Origin: DATMXT01 sp963662765
Lineage (GTDB): Bacteria; Bacillota; Clostridia; Oscillospirales; Feifaniaceae
Reading direction: 5' to 3'
DNA: 64,000 bases
Assembly (NCBI GenBank): GCA_963662765.2
Contig: CAXXUP010000008.1
Location: forward strand, 1 to 64,000
Of the stretch, positions 44,225 to 52,280 are shown piece by piece; positions within the stretch are counted from its first letter, which is position 1, and each line of letters begins with the position of its first letter. Position numbers and translations under genes: made by a program. Below the pieces are notes generated by a model that was not told the origin of the DNA, made no database searches, and saw only the letters and a program-made list of their open reading frames with translations.

Positions 44225-46266
44225 AAGATCAGAACATGATGGATAAGAACATGGGCCGGTACATCTTTCTCGTGTGTTGTGCCTGTGTCATCACGCTGCT
44301 TTTTATCGGCCGACTCTCCAACCTTCAGATCGTCAACGGCGAGTTGTACCGCGCCAAGACCGAGCAGAAAATTTACCGCACCATACCGGTCTCTGCCCCC
44401 CGCGGCGGCATCTACGACCGCTATGGGCGGGTACTGGTGGTCAACCGAACCGGGTTTTCGGTGTCGCTCGACGCCTATCTGCTGCCGAAGGACACGGAAA
44501 ACGACATCATCCTCGAACTGCTCGACCTGTTGCAGGACGAACAGTTGGCCTTCACCGACATGTTGCCCATCACCCTGCCACCCTACGCCTTTTACGAAGA
44601 GGGCGCGGACGCGCTTGTGACCAAACTCGGGCTTCCTGCGGGGACGACGGCAAGTGATGTCATGGCGAAGCTTATTCAAAAATACGGACTTGAAAACTAC
44701 TCCGAGACCGAACAGCGGGTTCTGGCCGGAATCCGCTATGAAATGGAACGCCAGGACTTTTCGGTCCTGAGCTCCTTCACCTTCGCCGAGGACATCAGCA
44801 TCAAATCGGTCACAGCCATAAAAGAGCGGCAGGAGATGCTGCTCGGGGTTGAGGTGTCGGTCGAAGCCACCCGCGAATACGCCACTCCCTACGCCGCCCA
44901 TATCCTCGGCCGGGTCGGCCCCATTTACAAGGAGGAGGCCGAGAGTTATCTCGAAAACGGATATCAGCTCTCGGACACAGTCGGCAAGGACGGCATTGAG
45001 TCCACGATGGAGTCCTATCTGCGCGGCAAGTCGGGCACCAGGGTCGTCGAGCAAAATAAGTTCGGCAAAATTACAAACGTCATCTCGAGCGACGATGCCG
45101 CCCCCGGCAACAGCGTCGTTTTGACTCTTGACATCAATTTACAGGCGACCGCTGAAAAGGCCCTGGCCGATACCATCCGGAGCATCGCCGCCCGCGGCAA
45201 GTCCCGCGGTAACGGCGCCGGCTATGACGCCGCCGCCGGTGCCGTCGTCGCCATTTCAGTCAAGACCGGCGAGATTTTGGCGCTGGCCTCCTATCCGACC
45301 TACGATTTGTCGACCTTCCAGCAAAACTACGCCGAACTGCTCGAAAATGAGGATAAACCACTTTTCAACCGCGCCATTTCCGGCACGTATGAACCGGGCT
45401 CCACCTACAAGATGGTGACGGCGCTTGCCGGTCTCAAGGAAGGGGTCATCACCCCCAAGACCATCATCACCTGCACCGGTCTCTACACCTACTACGCACC
45501 GCAGATCTACCGCTGCTGGATCTACACCGATTACGGCGGCTCCCACGGCCCTATGACGCTGACGACGGCGCTTCAAAACTCCTGCAACTACTACTTTTAC
45601 GAGGTCGGCCGCCTGACCGGCATTGAGGCTCTCGACTACTGGACCCACGCCGTCGGGCTCGGCGAGAAGACCGGCATAGAGCTTACCGGCGAAGTGGCCG
45701 GCAACGTGGCCGGCCCTGAAAGCCGCGAAAAAGAGGCTAGGCGCTGGTACGACGGCAACACAATTCAAGCCGCCATCGGCCAGTCGGATCATCTGTTTAC
45801 TCCCATTCAACTGGCAAACTACGTCGCGACCTTGGCCAACGGCGGCACCCGCTATAAGCCGACACTGGTGCGGGCCATCAACAGCTACCACAACACCGAG
45901 ATTGTCGAGACCTTTGAGCCTGAAGTGCTGGGCACCCTAGACATCGATCCGGAGTCGCTTTCGGCCATTCTGGCCGGCATGCGCTCTGCCGCAGAAGTCG
46001 GCACGGCCTCCAGCGTCTTCGGAAACTACCCTGTCAATGTGGCCGGCAAGACCGGTACAGCTTCGGTCTCCTCCGGCACGGCAAACGGCGTGTTCGTCTG
46101 CTTTGCCCCCTACGAGGATCCCGAAATCGCGATCGCCGTCGTCATTGAACACGGCGGCTCCGGCGGCGCCTCGGCACCCGTGGCAAAGGCCATCTTAGAC
46201 ACCTACTTTGCCCACCAGACGGACTCCGCTACACTTCCGGAGGGCGAGATGTCGCTGATCGGCTAA
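44221..46266 (+). CDS. mrdA: Penicillin-binding protein 2 (class B transpeptidase)
   Basis: Elongation-specific DD-transpeptidase, 681 residues, anchored by an N-terminal helix (YIFLVCCACVITLLFIGRL). The dimerisation domain has VSAPRGGIYDRYGRVLVVNR and, later, GKDGIESTMESYLRGKSG. The catalytic domain has the serine motif STYK (GTYEPGSTYKMVTAL), SCN in ALQNSCNYYF and KTGT in VAGKTGTASVSS. Together with mreC and mreD just upstream it forms the rod-shape module. The only oddity is an acidic insert in the pedestal domain; otherwise standard. Confidence 0.9.
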   Translation: MKDQNMMDKNMGRYIFLVCCACVITLLFIGRLSNLQIVNGELYRAKTEQKIYRTIPVSAPRGGIYDRYGRVLVVNRTGFSVSLDAYLLPKDTENDIILELLDLLQDEQLAFTDMLPITLPPYAFYEEGADALVTKLGLPAGTTASDVMAKLIQKYGLENYSETEQRVLAGIRYEMERQDFSVLSSFTFAEDISIKSVTAIKERQEMLLGVEVSVEATREYATPYAAHILGRVGPIYKEEAESYLENGYQLSDTVGKDGIESTMESYLRGKSGTRVVEQNKFGKITNVISSDDAAPGNSVVLTLDINLQATAEKALADTIRSIAARGKSRGNGAGYDAAAGAVVAISVKTGEILALASYPTYDLSTFQQNYAELLENEDKPLFNRAISGTYEPGSTYKMVTALAGLKEGVITPKTIITCTGLYTYYAPQIYRCWIYTDYGGSHGPMTLTTALQNSCNYYFYEVGRLTGIEALDYWTHAVGLGEKTGIELTGEVAGNVAGPESREKEARRWYDGNTIQAAIGQSDHLFTPIQLANYVATLANGGTRYKPTLVRAINSYHNTEIVETFEPEVLGTLDIDPESLSAILAGMRSAAEVGTASSVFGNYPVNVAGKTGTASVSSGTANGVFVCFAPYEDPEIAIAVVIEHGGSGGASAPVAKAILDTYFAHQTDSATLPEGEMSLIG

Positions 46267-46284
46267 GCGCCGCACATAAAAAAC

Positions 46285-46312
46285 AAACGCGGGCCGCAGG
46301 GCCCGCGTTTTC
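46285..46312 (+). terminator. Terminator after the mre-PBP2 operon
   Basis: AAACGCGGGCC and GGCCCGCGTTT form an 11-bp GC-rich stem with loop GCAG, followed by TTT; convergent with the transglutaminase gene. Confidence 0.8.
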
Positions 46313-46334
46313 GGTTGTAAATTATACTGTCATT

Positions 46335-47315
46335 TTAATAAAGATACTTTGCCGTGTAGTTGCTGCCGTCCCCTATGTAATTCATGATGGAGTCGCTCGA
46401 CTTACCGGAGGATGCGAAGGTCGGGTCCATAAGCTTCCAGGTGGTCCCGTCGAAAAAGATAACCCCTTCAACCCATCCGGTGTCCTCACTGTAGACGTTG
46501 ATCCAGGAGTGGTATGCCTTACCGGCGTATCCTACGACCAGCTTCGTTGGAATGCCCTGGCTTCTCAGCATGGCGGTCATGACGGCCGAATAGTCAAAAC
46601 AGATGCCTTTGCCTGCCGCAAGCACGGCATCGACATCGGGCAGATACCCGCTCTTGACTGTTTTGGCCTTTTCTTTATCGTAACTGAAGTTATTGATGAC
46701 ATAGGTGTAAACTGCGTCGACCTTATCGAGCATCTCGGTCTCTTCTGCCGTCAACTCTGCGGCCTTGGCCACCGTCTTACTCTCGGCCGTATAGTTGACA
46801 TACTGGTTGGGGCGCAGGAATGGGGCAAACTCGTCGGTCAGCGTCACCGAAAGCTGACGGCTGAGAAGCGCCGTATACTTTGTGCCGGAGACGTTTTTGT
46901 AGACGCCGATCTTATAGCTGCCGCTCCCGTCGGAGAGCGGAAAGGTCTCATAGTTGCCGGAAGCCGTGAGGTTATAAGTGTACTGTACGCCGGATGGACC
47001 TGTGACAAGCACCTTAAGTTTGGCAGTTCCACCAGTGTACTTGATCATTACATATCCTTCGACGGTGCTCGATGCATCGATGACGGCGCCGCCGCCCTGA
47101 TAGACAATTTTGCCGGAGGCCACCGGCACCAATATTGTGGACACAGGCGCACCGTCCAGTGGCACTTCCGCTTCAGTCAGGGTCATGACTTCGCTCTCCT
47201 GACCGTACACCTCACTGGGCGCATCGACCGGTGTCCCCGAGACGGGAACGGCCTGCGAGCAGCCGGAAAGAGCGCAGCCAAGGAGCAGTGCGATCATCAA
47301 ATGAGTAACTTTCAT
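46335..47315 (-). CDS. Transglutaminase-like domain lipoprotein
   Basis: A 326-residue surface lipoprotein. The start at 47315 follows GAGGGAG and the signal ends in the lipobox ALSGC (Cys19). The last 150 residues hold a transglutaminase-like domain: the Cys in GKGICFDYSAVMTAMLRSQG, the His in AYHSWINVYSEDTGW, and the Asp in WKLMDPTFASSG, the usual catalytic triad. Such domains in Firmicutes may act as cysteine proteases or crosslinking enzymes on the cell wall. The N-terminal half contains a beta-rich region of unknown function. It is divergent from the BTAD regulator. Confidence 0.82.
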   Translation of the reverse strand: MKVTHLMIALLLGCALSGCSQAVPVSGTPVDAPSEVYGQESEVMTLTEAEVPLDGAPVSTILVPVASGKIVYQGGGAVIDASSTVEGYVMIKYTGGTAKLKVLVTGPSGVQYTYNLTASGNYETFPLSDGSGSYKIGVYKNVSGTKYTALLSRQLSVTLTDEFAPFLRPNQYVNYTAESKTVAKAAELTAEETEMLDKVDAVYTYVINNFSYDKEKAKTVKSGYLPDVDAVLAAGKGICFDYSAVMTAMLRSQGIPTKLVVGYAGKAYHSWINVYSEDTGWVEGVIFFDGTTWKLMDPTFASSGKSSDSIMNYIGDGSNYTAKYLY

Positions 47316-47342
47316 AGTTTCTCCCTCCATCGGGGTTTTCAT

Positions 47343-47674
47343 AGCCGTGAATACGGCAAGCCGATTACATTTCGGTTATATTTGTAAGGAATTATGCTAG
47401 AATTCCTCGCTGTTATAAAACTATATCACATCATTTCCCAAAGGTAAAGACTTTTTACATGAACAAAACACATTTTTACAGAATTTTCACCGCTTTTCAC
47501 ACTCCTCTCCATTTTTTCGGACGGCCATGGAAAAAGAATTTGTTGGAAAATTTATTCTTTATGTCCAAATTATACCTATAAAGTGACGAAAAACTGTTGC
47601 GAATAGTTATAATAGGCTATATAATAATGAACAACCGACGTTGTTCGCGCAATTTTTTATTGGGGCGGTGCTAC
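47343..47674. promoter_or_regulatory. Divergent intergenic region with promoters both ways
   Basis: On the minus strand TTTACC (47448-47443) and TATAGT (47425-47420) are 17 bases apart, serving the transglutaminase gene. On the plus strand TTGCGA (47597-47602) and TATAAT (47620-47625) are 17 apart, serving the BTAD regulator. A small hairpin (AGGAATT with AATTCCT) lies at about 47387-47408. The spacing of the divergent promoters makes control of the lipoprotein by the regulator possible but unproven. Confidence 0.55.
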
Positions 47675-48892
47675 ATGGACAACAGCAACCTGCTTAAAAT
47701 CAATATGCTGGGCGAGTTTTCAATGGAGTATCGCGGTGTCGTCATCAACGACAACGCAAGCCGCTCCAAGAAGCTCTGGATGCTGCTGGAGTACCTTGTC
47801 ACCTTTCGGGGGACCGGCGTTTCGCAGGCAGAGCTCATCGACCTGCTCTGGGGCGACGAGGACAACGGCGACCCGGCAAATGCGCTCAAGGCAATCGTGC
47901 ACCGCACCCGAGACCTCATCGGCAAGCTCGGACTGGACGGAAAAAGGCTGATTACATATCACCGGGGCACCTACTCATGGACGCCGGAGGGGCTTAGCGT
48001 CGTCATCGACGTAGAGAAGTTCGAGCAGCTCTTGGGCAAGGCCGAGCTTACGGACGACGACGAAGTGCGGCTGAAATACCTGCTTGACGCTTTAGCGCTC
48101 TACAAGGGCAGCTTTCTGCCCCAGACGGCGCTCGAACGGTGGGCTGTACCCATCAGCGCCTATTACCACACAAAGTTCATCGACGCCGCCAAACGGGCGG
48201 TCGACCTTTTGGCCGAAGTCGGGCGATTCTCCGAAGTGGTTGACCTCTGCCGCCGGGCGTCGATCATCGACCCCTATGACGAGAGCTTGCACATGGCACT
48301 CATCCGAGGGCTGTTCGGCAGCGGTCAGGCGCAGGCTGCACTTACACACTACGAGTTCGCCACCGATCTGTTCTTTACCCATTTTGGGGTCAACCCCTCA
48401 CCGGAATTCGTAGCGCTCTACAAAGAGATCACAAAGACCACCCACTCGGTCGAGCAGGACATTGGAGTCATCAAAGGCCGCATGCAGGAAAAGGGTACCC
48501 GCGACGGCCCCTTCTTCTGCGAGTTCGAGGTTTTCAAGGACGTCTATCGGCTGGAGCTCCGAGCACAAGCCAGAACCGGCCAGATTGTCTGCCTCGCCCT
48601 ACTGACCGTCGCCTCGGCCGACGGCTCGAGGCCCTCCCAGAAACAGCTCGCGGCCTCCATGGATAAACTGTTCCAGGCCACCTCCCACACACTGCGTCAA
48701 AACGATATCTTCACACGTTTCAGCATCTCGCAGTACCTGATCATGCTGCCCGGCGCCACCGTGGAAAATGCCGACATGGCGATTGGCCGCATCATCCGAT
48801 CTTTCCGCCGCGAGAACCCGCGGCTTGCCACCATGGTGCGGTACCGGCTGCAGCCGTTAAACCCGGTGGAAGAGCTGGCCGAACTGGAATAG
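47675..48892 (+). CDS. SARP/BTAD-type transcriptional regulator
   Basis: A 405-residue regulator. The N-terminus is an OmpR-type winged helix (INMLGEFSMEYRGVVINDNA, VSQAELIDLLWGDED, AIVHRTRDLIGKLGL). It is followed by a bacterial transcriptional activator (BTAD) TPR-like domain (YLLDALALYKGSFLPQTALE, then AVDLLAEVGRFSEVVDLCRR). The C-terminal 120 residues (TVASADGSRPSQ, DIFTRFSISQYLIMLPGATV, ADMAIGRIIRSFRRE) resemble a degenerate GGDEF fold. The start at 47675 is chosen because the longer frame begins inside the promoter. The target is unknown. Confidence 0.8.
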   Translation: MDNSNLLKINMLGEFSMEYRGVVINDNASRSKKLWMLLEYLVTFRGTGVSQAELIDLLWGDEDNGDPANALKAIVHRTRDLIGKLGLDGKRLITYHRGTYSWTPEGLSVVIDVEKFEQLLGKAELTDDDEVRLKYLLDALALYKGSFLPQTALERWAVPISAYYHTKFIDAAKRAVDLLAEVGRFSEVVDLCRRASIIDPYDESLHMALIRGLFGSGQAQAALTHYEFATDLFFTHFGVNPSPEFVALYKEITKTTHSVEQDIGVIKGRMQEKGTRDGPFFCEFEVFKDVYRLELRAQARTGQIVCLALLTVASADGSRPSQKQLAASMDKLFQATSHTLRQNDIFTRFSISQYLIMLPGATVENADMAIGRIIRSFRRENPRLATMVRYRLQPLNPVEELAELE

Positions 48893-48914
48893 CATACCCT
48901 CACAACACACCTAT

Positions 48915-48947
48915 ACGCGCATGCGAAATTCGCATGCGCGTTTGTTT
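48915..48947 (+). terminator. Terminator after the BTAD regulator
   Basis: ACGCGCATGCG and CGCATGCGCGT form an 11-bp stem around AAATT, followed by TTTGTTTG. Confidence 0.7.
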
Positions 48948-49047
48948 GTCCTTTCACGCGTATTTGTCCATCCGTGTTGCTTGCATCCCGTGTTGCTCGC
49001 CCCTTCACGTTTGGTTATCATTTGCGTTGGTTTTTTTATTAACCCTA

Positions 49048-49076
49048 TTGTTTTTCTTTTCACACAGATGTATAAT
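49048..49076 (+). promoter_or_regulatory. Promoter of the FMN riboswitch transcript
   Basis: TTGTTT (49048-49053) and TATAAT (49071-49076) are 17 bases apart, placing the transcript start just before the riboswitch. Confidence 0.65.
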
Positions 49077-49085
49077 GAGTTTGCA

Positions 49086-49265
49086 ACTTCGGGGCGGGGT
49101 GAAACTCCCCACCGGCGGTATAGCCCGCAAGCGGGGAAATCCCCTGCTGACTACGGTGAGATTCCGTGGCCGACGGTAATAAACCCATGTTCATGGTTCA
49201 AGGCGGTAGATTCAATCCGGCGTTTTGAAGCGTGGATGCAGGTTTGACAGTCCGGATGAGAGAAG
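49086..49265 (+). ncRNA. FMN riboswitch (RFN element)
   Basis: All conserved RFN blocks are in order: ACTTCGGGGCGGGGTGAAA, CCCCACCGGCGGTATAGCCC, GCAAGCGGGG, GGTGAGATTCCGTGGCCGAC, GGTAATAAACCC and the closing ACAGTCCGGATGAGAGAAG. An extended variable arm (GTTCATGGTTCAAGGC to GAAGCGTGGATGC) lies between. It should bind FMN and shut off the riboflavin transporter gene by folding the terminator at 49297. Confidence 0.95.
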
Positions 49266-49480
49266 TTGGCGCTGAATAAGCGCCTCTTTGGTTTTGCCTC
49301 GGGTTTTGTTGCCCGAGGTATTTTTTATTCTTAAGTCTCCGAAGCAAGTACAGTTTTTGGAGGAACCGCAAGTGAAGACCATGACAAATCGCAGTGCCCG
49401 CCGTGGCGGGGCAGGGTCCATGTGGGGACCGTCGCCCGTCCGACCGGCAAATCCCGCGTTTTCAAAGGAGGTGGCGTGAC
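49266..49480 (+). terminator. Riboswitch expression platform and leader
   Basis: After the aptamer, GGCGC and GCGCC make a short hairpin (49268-49284). CCTCGGG and CCCGAGG (49297-49318) with the T-run TATTTTTTATT then form an intrinsic terminator. The rest of the leader, to 49480, has no gene; a 63-residue plus-strand ORF there (49288-49479) shows no family features. AAAGGAGG lies 9 bases before the ribU start. Confidence 0.75.
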
Positions 49481-50089
49481 ATGCCAGGAGCAAATGTAAA
49501 TGGGCGCACCCGTAAGCTGGTGGCCATTGCGCTGCTGGCCGCCATCACGACCATTCTCATGTACTTTGAGACCCCGCTCCCCTTCTTCCCGCCCTTTTTG
49601 AAGCTCGACGTCTCCAACATCGGAATCATTGTCGGCGCATTTTTGTTCGGCCCATGGGCTGTCATCCCGATTGCCCTCATTCCAAACCTCTTCCACTTTC
49701 TCACCTCCACCTCAGGCGGTGCAGGCCAACTGGCAAACTTCCTGCTGTCTTGTGCATACGGAATGCCGGCCGGCATCGTCTATAAGATGATGCACACGAA
49801 AAAAGGCGCCCTCGTCGGCTGCACACTGGGGACGGTCTGTGCCACCATCACGGGCGCTTTGACCAACATTTACATTTTGATTCCCTTCTATTCGACCGTC
49901 ATGCTCATGCCGCTCGACAAGATTTGGGCGGCCTGCGCCGCCGTCAATCCGGTCATCGTCGATCTACGCACCTATATCCTCTACGGGGTCATCCCCTTCA
50001 ACATTCTCAAATACGCGCTCATCTCGGTCATCACCATCATCATCTACAAGCCGATTTCCCGCATCATTCACCAGTACAGCAAGATTTGA
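49481..50089 (+). CDS. ribU: Riboflavin ECF transporter substrate-binding component RibU
   Basis: A 202-residue S component of an energy-coupling-factor transporter, with about six membrane helices. LVAIALLAAITTILMYFETP, FPPFLKLDVSNIGIIVGAFL and NFLLSCAYGMPAGIVYKMMH match the RibU pattern, including the Asp-Ser/Asn riboflavin-binding segment. Riboswitch control by FMN independently supports the substrate. The EcfA/T energy module must be elsewhere. The start is fixed by AAAGGAGG before ATG 49481; an in-frame start at 49394 would fall in the leader. Confidence 0.88.
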   Translation: MPGANVNGRTRKLVAIALLAAITTILMYFETPLPFFPPFLKLDVSNIGIIVGAFLFGPWAVIPIALIPNLFHFLTSTSGGAGQLANFLLSCAYGMPAGIVYKMMHTKKGALVGCTLGTVCATITGALTNIYILIPFYSTVMLMPLDKIWAACAAVNPVIVDLRTYILYGVIPFNILKYALISVITIIIYKPISRIIHQYSKI

Positions 50090-50164
50090 CCATACGTGCA
50101 GCAAGTACATTCGCACATCGGGCAATTGTTGCCGGGTGCAGGTAAAGGGCTTCCATTCTATGCA

Positions 50165-50211
50165 CAATAAGGGCCCCTCGCACGTCAAGCGAGGGGCCCT
50201 TTGTCTTATTG
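50165..50211 (+). terminator. Strong terminator after ribU
   Basis: AAGGGCCCCTCGC and GCGAGGGGCCCTT form a 13-bp stem with a 7-base loop, extended by CAATA and TATTG outside, followed by TTTGTC. Confidence 0.85.
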
Positions 50212-50277
50212 CAATCATGCCATATTTGGTGATATACTGACTGTGTGTCACTGAGTTTACACAATTTGGAGGCGGCA

Positions 50278-52266
50278 ATGGCAAAACCGACAAAGTCATA
50301 CGACAACGAGAGCATCTCGTCTCTGAAGGGGGCCGACCGGGTTAGGCTGCGGCCCGCCGTCATCTTCGGCTCCGACGGGCTCGAGGGATGTCAGCATTCC
50401 TTTTTTGAGATCCTAGCCAACGCCATTGACGAGGCCCGTGAGGGCCATGGCCGCAAAATCATCATCACCCGGTATATCGACGGCACGCTCGAGGTCGAGG
50501 ACTTCGGACGGGGTGTCCCTGTCGACTGGAACGAAAAAGAGGGCCGCTTCAACTGGGAGCTGGTCTACTGCGAGCTGTACGCCGGCGGCAAATACAACAA
50601 CAACGACGAGGGTGAGGTCTACGAGTATTCGCTCGGACTCAACGGCCTTGGCGCCTGTGCCACCCAGTATTCTTCGGAATTCATGGACGTCGTCGTCTAT
50701 CGGGACGCAAAACGGTTTTCCCTGCACTTCGAGCGGGGCGAAAACGTGGGCGGGCTCACAGGTGAGCCCTGGAACGGCAAGCGCACCGGCACCATCGTGC
50801 GGTGGCGGCCCGACCGGAATGTCTTTACCGACATCGCAATTCCCACCGAATATCTGCAGGACACCATCCGCCGGCAGGCTGTTGTCAACTCCGGGGTGCT
50901 GTTTGTCTTGAAAGACGAAACCTCCCGCGGGAAATTCGAGGAGCAGGAGTTTCTCTACAAAGACGGCATCACCGACTACCTCGGCGAGGTGGTGGAAGAT
51001 GCCGCCGTGACTTCGGTCGTGCATGTCTCTGGCGAGCGCCGCGGCCGAGACCGGGCGGACAAGCCGGAATACAAGGTCAAGTTCAACGTGGCCTTCACTT
51101 TTTCTCCCACCGTACAGCTTTTAGAATACTACCACAACTCGAGTTTTCTCGAGCACGGCGGCTCCCCCGACAAAGCGGTCAAAAGTGCTTTCGTGTCGGC
51201 CATCGACGGCCATCTGAAAGCGGCCGGCAAATATAACAAGGGGGAGAGCAAGATCACCTTCGGCGACGTCGCAGACTGTCTTGCCCTCATCTCCTCCTCC
51301 TTTTCAACGCAGACCTCCTATGAGAACCAGACCAAAAAGGCCATCAACAACAGCTTCATCACCGAATCTATGACCGCTTTCCTCAAAGAGCAGCTCGAGG
51401 TTTACTTCCTTGAAAACCCCAGTGATCTCGCCAAAATCATGGATCAGGTGCTCATCAACAAGCGCTCCAGAGAGCAGGCTGAGCGAGCCCGCATCGACAT
51501 TAAGAAGACGCTGTCCGGCGGCACCGACATGGCAAACCGGGTGCAGAAATTCATTGACTGCCGCACGAAGGACCTCACCCGCCGCGAGCTCTATATCGTC
51601 GAGGGCGACTCGGCTCTGGGCTCTTGCAAACTCGGGCGGGACGCCGAGTTCCAGGCTATCATCCCGGTGCGGGGCAAAATCCTCAACTGCCTCAAATCCG
51701 ATTACACCCGCATATTTAAAAATGACATCATCACGGATTTGCTCAAGGTGCTGGGCTGCGGCGTCGAGGTCAAGGGGGCGGCCGCAAAAAAGCTCGACAC
51801 CTTCGACCTTGCGGCCCTGCGGTGGAACAAGGTCATCATCTGCACCGACGCAGATGTCGACGGCTTCCAGATCCGCACCCTCATTTTGACCATGCTCTAC
51901 CGGCTGACTCCGACGCTCCTGCGGGAGGGCAAGGTCTACATCGCCGAATCTCCCCTTTACGAGATCGCGATCGGTGACAAGAGTATTTTCGCTTACAGCG
52001 ACAAAGAGCGGGACGAGGCGGTTAAAAAGCTTGCCGGCAAGCGGTATAAAATTTCGCGTTCCAAGGGCCTTGGCGAAAACAAGCCCGAAATGATGTGGGA
52101 GACCACCATGTGCCCCGCCTCCCGCCGGCTCGTGCGGGTGACACCGGAGGACGCGGGACGGACGGACGATGTCTTTGAACTTCTGCTCGGAGACAATTTG
52201 CAGGGCCGCAAAGATTTTATAGCCCAGTTCGGGCATCTGTATTTAGATGCTGCGGACATTTCGTAA
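50278..52266 (+). CDS. Type II topoisomerase ATPase subunit (GyrB/ParE-like, divergent)
   Basis: A 662-residue GHKL ATPase with TOPRIM domain. The ATP site is HSFFEILANAIDEAREGHG and DFGRGVPV; the next glycine loop reads YSLGLNGLGACATQYSSE, unlike the GGLHGVGASVVNALS of ordinary GyrB. The TOPRIM part has YIVEGDSALGSCKLGRDAEF, RGKILNCLKSD and IICTDADVDGFQIRTLIL. It lacks the long GyrB insertion. The start at 50278 follows TTGGAGG. The paired A subunit begins 14 bases downstream. Family membership is certain; assignment to gyrase, Topo IV or a third type is not. Confidence 0.85.
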   Translation: MAKPTKSYDNESISSLKGADRVRLRPAVIFGSDGLEGCQHSFFEILANAIDEAREGHGRKIIITRYIDGTLEVEDFGRGVPVDWNEKEGRFNWELVYCELYAGGKYNNNDEGEVYEYSLGLNGLGACATQYSSEFMDVVVYRDAKRFSLHFERGENVGGLTGEPWNGKRTGTIVRWRPDRNVFTDIAIPTEYLQDTIRRQAVVNSGVLFVLKDETSRGKFEEQEFLYKDGITDYLGEVVEDAAVTSVVHVSGERRGRDRADKPEYKVKFNVAFTFSPTVQLLEYYHNSSFLEHGGSPDKAVKSAFVSAIDGHLKAAGKYNKGESKITFGDVADCLALISSSFSTQTSYENQTKKAINNSFITESMTAFLKEQLEVYFLENPSDLAKIMDQVLINKRSREQAERARIDIKKTLSGGTDMANRVQKFIDCRTKDLTRRELYIVEGDSALGSCKLGRDAEFQAIIPVRGKILNCLKSDYTRIFKNDIITDLLKVLGCGVEVKGAAAKKLDTFDLAALRWNKVIICTDADVDGFQIRTLILTMLYRLTPTLLREGKVYIAESPLYEIAIGDKSIFAYSDKERDEAVKKLAGKRYKISRSKGLGENKPEMMWETTMCPASRRLVRVTPEDAGRTDDVFELLLGDNLQGRKDFIAQFGHLYLDAADIS

Positions 52267-52280
52267 GGGGGGTGGGACAA

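Noticed and set aside
44170..45054. Leftward 294-aa ORF
   Set aside because: Antisense to PBP2; codon shadow of a GC-rich gene.
46509..47387. Rightward 292-aa ORF
   Set aside because: Antisense to the transglutaminase lipoprotein, whose lipobox and catalytic triad are clear.
51304..52236. Leftward 310-aa ORF
   Set aside because: Antisense to the topoisomerase ATPase subunit.
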